Assembly: GCA_936432065.2 (NCBI GenBank)
Contig: OW386291.2
Coordinates: 106,767,823 to 106,831,822 of the forward strand
Length of the DNA: 64,000 bases
Direction of reading: 5' to 3'
From: Rutpela maculata
Taxonomy: Eukaryota; Arthropoda; Insecta; Coleoptera; Cerambycidae
Shown: in pieces, positions 58,017 through 64,000 of the stretch
Numbering within the stretch: position 1 is the stretch's first letter
How the letters are laid out: the number at the start of each line of letters is the position of its first letter
Translations under genes and position numbers: made by a program
The notes under the pieces: generated by a model
Told to the model about the DNA's origin: nothing
Database searches by the model: none
Seen by the model: only the letters and a program-made list of their open reading frames with translations

Positions 58017-60302
58017 GTCGTACTGAGTATTTCCACTTTTAGTATTTTATACAGACCAAAGTAATTTTGTACTGTTTCTTTAGTTTATTAGTAAAAAAGT
58101 GTTTCTTTGCTAAAAAAAGTAGTGATATGGAGAATACCAAAATAATATCTGTTACAGAAAATTATGTATATTTACAATTTACGCAATATTATATATTGGC
58201 AAAGGTAGTTTAGTGTTAGGAACATATCACAGGGTCCGGACGGACAGTCTTCTGCACTGACTCTACATTGCAATCCTATTTATAGTGCTTTAATTAGTAG
58301 GTTATCTGCAATGTATTTGCTCCCATCTCAGTATTTGTATTTTGTGTGCATTATCGTTTGGGTACCTAAACTACGTGTACCCATTAGTACATTAAGAATT
58401 AAGTATATATTATTATTTATGTATAACTAAGTATAAAATTGTTTAGTATAGTACTAGAATTTGTCATATATTTGTATTGAAGCATGGAAATAATGGTTCA
58501 TGTTTTCCTATTACAACATACCTATTATATTATATAACGATCTATATTTATACGATTATTGTTTGAGTGCCTAATCATAAGTTAAATAAGGAGTACTATA
58601 TTTTACCTATTTTACTTACATTATTATTTTTAACGATCTGTATAACATTATGTTTGGTTTAAGGACTTATAAGAGAGACATGTCATTTGGTACGATATTT
58701 TTGTTGAGTATGTGCCTCTTTTGGACAGGTAAACTATACATATACACTATGTTTTATGTATTAAACGTTTTATGTAGATTTTTTTATTTATTAAAAATTT
58801 TGATATAACAAGAACACCTTTTATTTTAACGCTTTTCTATTTCAGCTTGCCAAATCCACAAAAAAATGACCTCTTTGATTTGTATTTGAACTATAGTCTG
58901 AGCAATAAGTGTAGACAGTAGCCAATAGGGATGTTCACAAAAAAATTTAATCTTTTTTAAACACAATAAAAACATCCAAATTAGTCTTAAAATTACATGT
59001 ATAAAATTGAAGGAAATTCTAAAAAAGCGCCCTGTTGACAAAATCCATGCGAATATACCGTAATTATTTAAATCCGCTGAACGCTCTCTAACGTCACTTG
59101 CTCTATCGAGAATACGGCGCCAGTGCTTGTGCTATGCAAACGGTATGGCGCTGGCATTTCTATGTGAGAGATGTGTTGTTTTACACTCAACTGTTGCGAA
59201 ACCTATGGCCAAAAGCAAGCAGAGCAGTGTTACTTACATTCGCATCAGGTAAGTAAGTGACGTTACACGCTAGCCTCGCGTAGAGTACGTTTTCTAGCCT
59301 CGCTAAATTCGGCATTTTTATTCTGCATTTATTTAATTGGATTTTAATTTTTAAGAGTTTCTGTGTTGGTTATATCTTTACAGACCATTAAAGCTTTCGA
59401 ATTTCGTTATAATTGAAAATTAGTGAACATAGCTATTGGTGTGCAAGTTTACAAGCTTCGCAGATTCCATAATTTGTTTTGGCTGTTATTTATATTTATA
59501 TATTAATATTATTAATATATTAACATTTAATAAATAGCCCTACAGACATGATCTAGGACCGATAAATCTTTTACTTGTCCTTAAATAAAATCTCATCGAA
59601 ATTTTCGTACAAATAATTGACTAATTTGACGAATAACTATTTCGAAAAAATCAGATTAGGTATTTCGTCTCGGAGTGAACGGATGTGTGTTTGAAACGCT
59701 CCCACTTCAAACGCGTAATACCGGGTAAAACTGCATTAAATTTGGTAAAGCTTAGGTGAATTGTCATAACAAAATAAAGTTGAAATATAATTAGGATTTT
59801 GAAAATAACTAATACAGAGTTATTTAGTGGCAATCAGTGTGGTGCATAAAGAAACGAATATATAAACAAACAACCCGGGACCAGGCAATAAATAAGGATA
59901 TATAAGAGCTAAGTATTCACCCTTCCAGTCGAGTTTATTGATGTCTTAATGAATTACAAGTAGTGTCTGCTGCATAAAACCATTGAAGTGTTTAGGTCCA
60001 AATCCTTAAAGTATATTATACCTGAAATAATCAATAACGTATTGTTCGTAAAGTATGATCATATAAATTTCTTATTTCAAATAATTATTTTTTCATAATT
60101 ATTAAGAATACTCGAACGAATTTAATATACATTAAACCTGTAATAATCAAATACATTACTCTTAAAGTATGGTCATAACACTTACTTAGGTAAATTTTCA
60201 AGTGAGGTTTTTCATAATTATTAAAGGTATTCAAATGAATTTAGTTTAAATTAAACCCAAAATAATCAATAAGAAAGATCCAGAGAGCTGTTGATATACT
60301 GC
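58017..60302. other. 3' UTR and downstream flank; tandem repeats at 60026-60270
   Basis: No further gene is recognised. The 3' UTR probably runs to around 58750-58800 (candidate ATTAAA at about 58759), but no canonical AATAAA with a clear downstream element settles the end. At 60026, 60142 and 60261 the word AATAATCAA recurs within diverged units of about 117 bp. Confidence 0.45.
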
Positions 60303-60937
60303 GTCAAAACCAGGGTGTATTAAATAGGTGATGCGACGACAACCCTCACAGTGGCTTCATAAGTGCTTACTTTGTACATAATGTAATGGAGGGCAGGACC
60401 AATAAGGTCCATCGTTACTTACGCATAGAAAGATAATTTTGCAAGTTCTGTACATACATGCATACAGTGTTGCATACATTTCCGGCCTTTTGTTTTTGTT
60501 TACTGAAACAAGAGTCCAGTGACATCTGACATTAAGTAGCTAAATTAAAACATTGAAAGAATATTTGCAACACTACATGCAGCATTGCACATGTCATCAC
60601 AGCTAACCTCAAAAATATGTATTTCTTAAGATTTACAAGTATTACGTAGCTATTGAAATTCCTGTACTTTCAACCAAAATCAAGTTCAACATAATGCGTA
60701 TCAAGTTTTAAATAGTTTGTCACAATAAAATAAGACACTTTTTGCAGGTTAGGAATCTAACCTATAATTAGCAGTCTATTTTTATTAATCAACAATATTG
60801 AAAAATTATTTACGTGAATTTTTAAATATTTGCTTGGAGCCAATATGGCTCCAAGCTAAAAATGCCTATACAAATATTAAAGATGAGAATAAACGAAAAA
60901 ACCACGGACCACCTATTTAATACACCGTGGTCAAAAC
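60303..60937. mobile_element. hAT-type element with perfect 8-bp target duplication
   Basis: Element 60311-60929 (619 bp), left end CAGGGTGTATTAAATAGG, right end complement of CACGGTGTATTAAATAGG. Direct repeat GTCAAAAC at 60303-60310 and 60930-60937. Non-coding. Includes a perfect 11-bp-stem hairpin at 60832-60856 (GCTTGGAGCCA / TGGCTCCAAGC). Confidence 0.85.
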
Positions 60938-62015
60938 TGAACTCTCACAGCACTTCAACGGAGGTAACCGTGGTGCATGCTTCTTTCAGAAAAATTGTAT
61001 TTTTCTAAGAAAACACACACATGCCGATGATCTAATCGCCGCAGGACACATCTGGATTGGAAGCAAACCTCAAGAAAGCCTAATAATGGAGCGAGACCCG
61101 TCAACAAAAGAGAGTGACGAGTGGAGAGGAACACAAAATAGATGAATAATACTCCCTAAGAACAACGAACAAACTGGAACGGAGAGAAACGATAAAGGAG
61201 AGAATCCAAACGGCATACAGAGTGACAAGGGCAATCATACCGTTCACTGAGAAAAATAAACTATCATGGGACCTTACCAAATGTATGTATATGTACATAG
61301 CAGTCAAACGGCCAACGATGAAATATGGAGTCAAAAAACGGCAACAAAAGCCAACAGAAGAAGTTTTTGAGAAGAGCAGAAAAGGACATTGTCCAGCTAC
61401 TCGCAAAAACAACAAAACGAAAACAGGCACATAAAACATCAACACTATTAGGAGGAAAACCAATTAAAAAAAAGATAGAAACGTACACAATGAAGTACTT
61501 GGTACATACCCAAGGAAGGCACCCAACACATCTACTGAAGAAAGCACTGGCACTGAATATCAACAAACTAAAAATAGGCAGACCATGTTACAGCAGAGAA
61601 CAACTGAGGGATCAAAAAATGAACACCACAAAGAAATCGCAAACATATATACTCTACCACAATCGGAAACCGAGGAATCAGAAGATTCGAAGAAGCAAAA
61701 ACACTAATAGAGGAACATAAACACTCCATATATTATAACACTACGCAGCAACATATTTCACAAGAAGACTCAGAAGAGGCAGAAGTCCAGAACCAAAAAC
61801 ACAAAAAGGGAGCTTAAACGCTTCCTCACGATACAATGCGGTAACACATCTCACAAATACCTACACCCATCCCACATTCCTTTACTATGCGCCATGTGGT
61901 TCTCGCTGCTGGCAACAAGCATGACCTTAGTCCAACCCAGCGTGGACTTAGCAGGCCCAACTGTATACCTAGGAGTAGCAGCAAAGCCTACGGCACGCTG
62001 GTAAATCAATCAATC
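60938..62015 (+). other. Unclassified A-rich sequence, possible retroelement remnant
   Basis: Overlapping frames at 61222-61720 are Lys/Thr-rich (GRPCYSREQLRDQKMNTTKK in one of them) and the sequence is A-rich on + and less AT-biased than its surroundings, as in LINE coding remnants. No RT motif is identifiable, so function is not assigned. Confidence 0.35.
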
Positions 62016-62100
62016 AACATCTATTTCGAAAAAATCAAAGCCTTCGATTGTGTTAATCATGCATGTTTATTGGATTTTAAGACAGGAAAAAAGTAAAGGG
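62016..62100 (+). pseudogene. LINE RT motif A scrap
   Basis: YFEKIKAFDCVNHACLLDF resembles the D.SKAFDCVNH..LL motif A of non-LTR RTs; the first Asp is lost. About 30 codons only. Confidence 0.5.
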
Positions 62101-62356
62101 GATATTCAGAAATCTAAAGAGAAATCGAAGGAAAAAATAATATTAAAGGATTTCGAAAAAAATGGAATTCGGTGTGTTCATATGTTTTTCTTTGATAATG
62201 AAATCCCTACTTTAAAGAATGAGCCAGACAACACAGAAAAATTTTATGTGATTTGGACTTTTGTATTATTTAAAAGTTAATAAAAATAGTGTCCTAAATC
62301 TGGTTAGATGGTAAAGGTATCCCATTTGATCGTGCTTCAGTTAAAGTCGAATTGCT

Positions 62357-62808
62357 AAGAAAAACCAAGATTGGTAGAGTATGAGGTTAGTTAATATACA
62401 GCTTTTAGGCGAGACGAGGAGCGCGGAGATGAAACGTCAGACTTTTTTCTTCGAACGTGCAGTAGCGGCGCAGTTATCTCACTCTACAAGAACTGTCCGT
62501 ACTGGCCCGAAATGTGGTCTGAAGTGTACTGTGATCTGTAATGTTACATTCTACAACTTATCCTGATTACCACCATGCAGAACAGTGGCTCAAAATGTGG
62601 ACCTCCGACCTCAAAAGCGAGTAATTGTGAGCCCGTTCCAATTACGAGTTCTTTGCTTAATTAACAGTACACAAATTCTTACAATATTTTGAATAAGGCC
62701 CTGCATCTGGTGTGATTTCACACCAGCTGCTCATTGGCTAATGGCATTTTTTGGTGGGGATCGTGAGTTATTAGGCCACCTCAGATTCTACCAACCTTGA
62801 AGAAAAAC
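62357..62808. mobile_element. MITE with 9-bp target duplication (copy 2)
   Basis: Element 62366-62799 (434 bp), ends CAAGATTGGTAGAGT and the complement of CAAGGTTGGTAGAAT. Flanked by the perfect direct repeat AAGAAAAAC (62357-62365, 62800-62808). About 80% identical to 35437-35892 in the same orientation, including GCAGTAGCGGCGCAGTTATC and GCATCTGGTGTGATTTCACA. Confidence 0.85.
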
Positions 62809-62945
62809 AGCATTTGCTGATATATAAGGAATATATTGTAGATGAAATGGCTAAAGTTTGAGGTATTGACGAATTACGACTGCCGCCTTACTACTGTGAA
62901 CTGAACTCCAGTGAGCTAATTTGGGCTGAAGTAACGGGTAACAAC

Positions 62946-63240
62946 CAGGGATCGAAACCGAAATTTATTTCGGTTCGGTTACCTAACGTACACCATTTTC
63001 GGTTTACGGTTACTTTTTCGGTTTTCAGAGCAGTGACAATTTGATTTTCAGTTACGGTTTCGGTTTTCAAGGCAGAGACAATTCAGTTTTCGGTTATGGT
63101 TTCGGTTTTCAGGGCAGGGACAATTCGGTTTTCGGTTACGGTTTCAGGGTAGTGACAATTTGATTTTCGGTCTCGGTTAGAAAAAATTAGTAATTACGGT
63201 GCGGTTTTTGGTTATGTTTTCGGATCTGTTTCGGTCCCTG
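62946..63240. mobile_element. hAT-type MITE built around a 42-bp minisatellite
   Basis: Left end CAGGGATCGAAACCGAAA, right end complement of CAGGGACCGAAACAGATCCG. The interior is a 42-bp tandem repeat: units 63016-63057, 63058-63099, 63100-63141 and a partial unit to about 63176, each TTTCGGTTTTCAG..CAGNGACAATT..GATTTTC.GTTACGG. Flank octamers match only partly. Confidence 0.65.
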
Positions 63241-63514
63241 GTTTTTACTTGCCTTTTACCTTCTATAGTCTTTATAACGGACGGTTTAAAGATTTGAATC
63301 TTTGATTGCAGCTGTATTTTTTGTGCTTTATTCACAAATTAAATGTGGGCAAATTCATAAAGCAAATTACCATATTTAGGTCCATTCCTTTGCACAAGAA
63401 GCGTGACACTAATTTTGAGTGACAGAGATGGCATCAATATGTTAAGTTAAAGAGAGACAAAATTGCACTAGTGCAGCTTAGTGCTACACTTTTAGTGCAA
63501 AGGAATAGACCTAC
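63241..63514. other. No gene recognised
   Basis: Short AT-rich stretch; GTGCAAAGGAATAGACCTA and its near complement TAGGTCCATTCCTTTGCAC (63500 and 63378) form an inverted pair around 130 bp. Confidence 0.45.
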
Positions 63515-63992
63515 TGTTACATGTTCTACCCCCAGAGACATCTACAAGAGTCCCTCTAAGTTTCTTGCAGAAGTAACGGAGAACAATTAAGTTAGTTATT
63601 GGCTAGTTCGGCAATCGTCCGAGAGATGGCGAAGCATCTAGAAACATCTAGAGAACTGCTAGAATCTTCCAGAGTCAGTTATCCAAGCCTATAAAAGCAG
63701 AGAGAATGGCCTCGCAAGAACAATACAGTTCAAGTGAGCAGAGTAGTACAGTTTAATTAGCAGAGTAGTTCAGTTCAGTACAGATAGTAACTTCAGAAGG
63801 ATAAAAGAAGTAAGCAAAGTGATCAAGAGACTGAATTATTGAATTATAATGCTCAGTGGAATATTAGTAAAGTAATTATTCGCTGTAATTAGTACATAAG
63901 TTGATAAATTAGTGTTTAGTGTTACCCTGGTGTTATAATTTCCAGATCCACGATACAAGGTGTTTACAAAAGGGGGGTGTAAACACGTTACA
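63515..63992 (+). repeat. LTR of a retrotransposon, same family as 34962-35433
   Basis: 478 bp from TGTTACATGTTC to AACACGTTACA, with TATAAAAG at 63690 followed by typical LTR R/U5-like sequence (TTAGTGTTTAGTGTTACCCTGG). Only eight bases follow before the window ends, too few to tell a full 5' LTR from a solo LTR. Confidence 0.6.
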
Positions 63993-64000
63993 ATACTTTA

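Noticed and set aside
61101..61566. Minus frames with hydrophobic stretches
   Set aside because: Shadows of A-rich + sequence; hydrophobic residues come from T-rich codons.
63515..64000. Start of a full LTR retrotransposon
   Set aside because: Only eight bases follow the LTR end, so a primer-binding site cannot be judged.
1..64000. CRISPR arrays, bacterial operons, attachment sites
   Set aside because: Nothing of the kind; repeats are transposon-derived and the genes have introns.

Overview
This is eukaryotic DNA, AT-rich, with GT-AG introns, a large-intron BTB/Pipsqueak-type transcription factor gene and a dense load of transposable elements of families common in arthropods. An insect fits best. 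A beetle is plausible from the mix of Tc1/mariner foldbacks, Copia, Jockey/R1-like LINEs, THAP and YqaJ-type gene fragments, but the sequence alone does not fix the species.

The only cellular gene I can reconstruct lies on the + strand. Three in-phase exons (33786-34196, 39067-39428, 57587-58016) encode the last 400 residues of a BTB-family regulator: the end of the BTB C-terminal helices, an AT-hook, a Pipsqueak-like helix-turn-helix and a second HTH-like segment. No BTB exon is visible upstream, so positions 1-33785 are probably the gene's long upstream intron and 34197-39066 and 39429-57586 are two further introns. Nearly everything else is mobile DNA in or beside those introns.

Layout. 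1-2810: a decayed Tc1/mariner transposase with a SINE-like insertion and a foldback. 2813-5230: a second foldback and a hAT MITE with an 8-bp target duplication. 5226-8760: a LINE RNase H region split by a 2.5-kb terminal-inverted-repeat (TIR) element. 8760-12848: short duplications, a LINE 3' ORF and a TA-flanked MITE. 12849-17323: a triple nest, a Tc1/mariner long palindrome containing a CAGGGTTGG-ended element containing an intact two-exon tyrosine recombinase gene, followed by a short copy of the CAGGGTTGG element. 18705-23814: a 2.6-kb interrupted palindrome, a 148-bp perfect-looking palindrome, convergent first exons of a YqaJ-type gene and a THAP gene, and another foldback. 23850-28530: duplicated segments and small MITEs. 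28531-32339: an inverted-repeat pair bracketing a LINE and a broken nuclease-like gene. 33031-33813: a tandem duplication carrying a 3' splice site. 34254-36396: hAT element containing a solo LTR next to a MITE with 9-bp target duplication. 36620-38450: LINE and Tc1 remnants. 39441-42010: LINE split by another LINE. 42030-50632: tandem repeats, MITEs, piggyBac, Tc1 and LINE remnants and a 1.6-kb foldback. 50989-55629: a young Copia element. 56290-56925: a TIR element with a tRNA-like head. 58017-64000: 3' flank of the gene, a hAT element, LINE scraps, a second copy of the 9-bp-duplication MITE, a hAT MITE with a 42-bp minisatellite, and an LTR at the right edge.

The most notable items are the intact tyrosine recombinase and its non-coding short relative, the duplicated splice acceptor in the BTB/psq gene, a dispersed stem-loop family, and the many long palindromes sitting in what should be transcribed introns.
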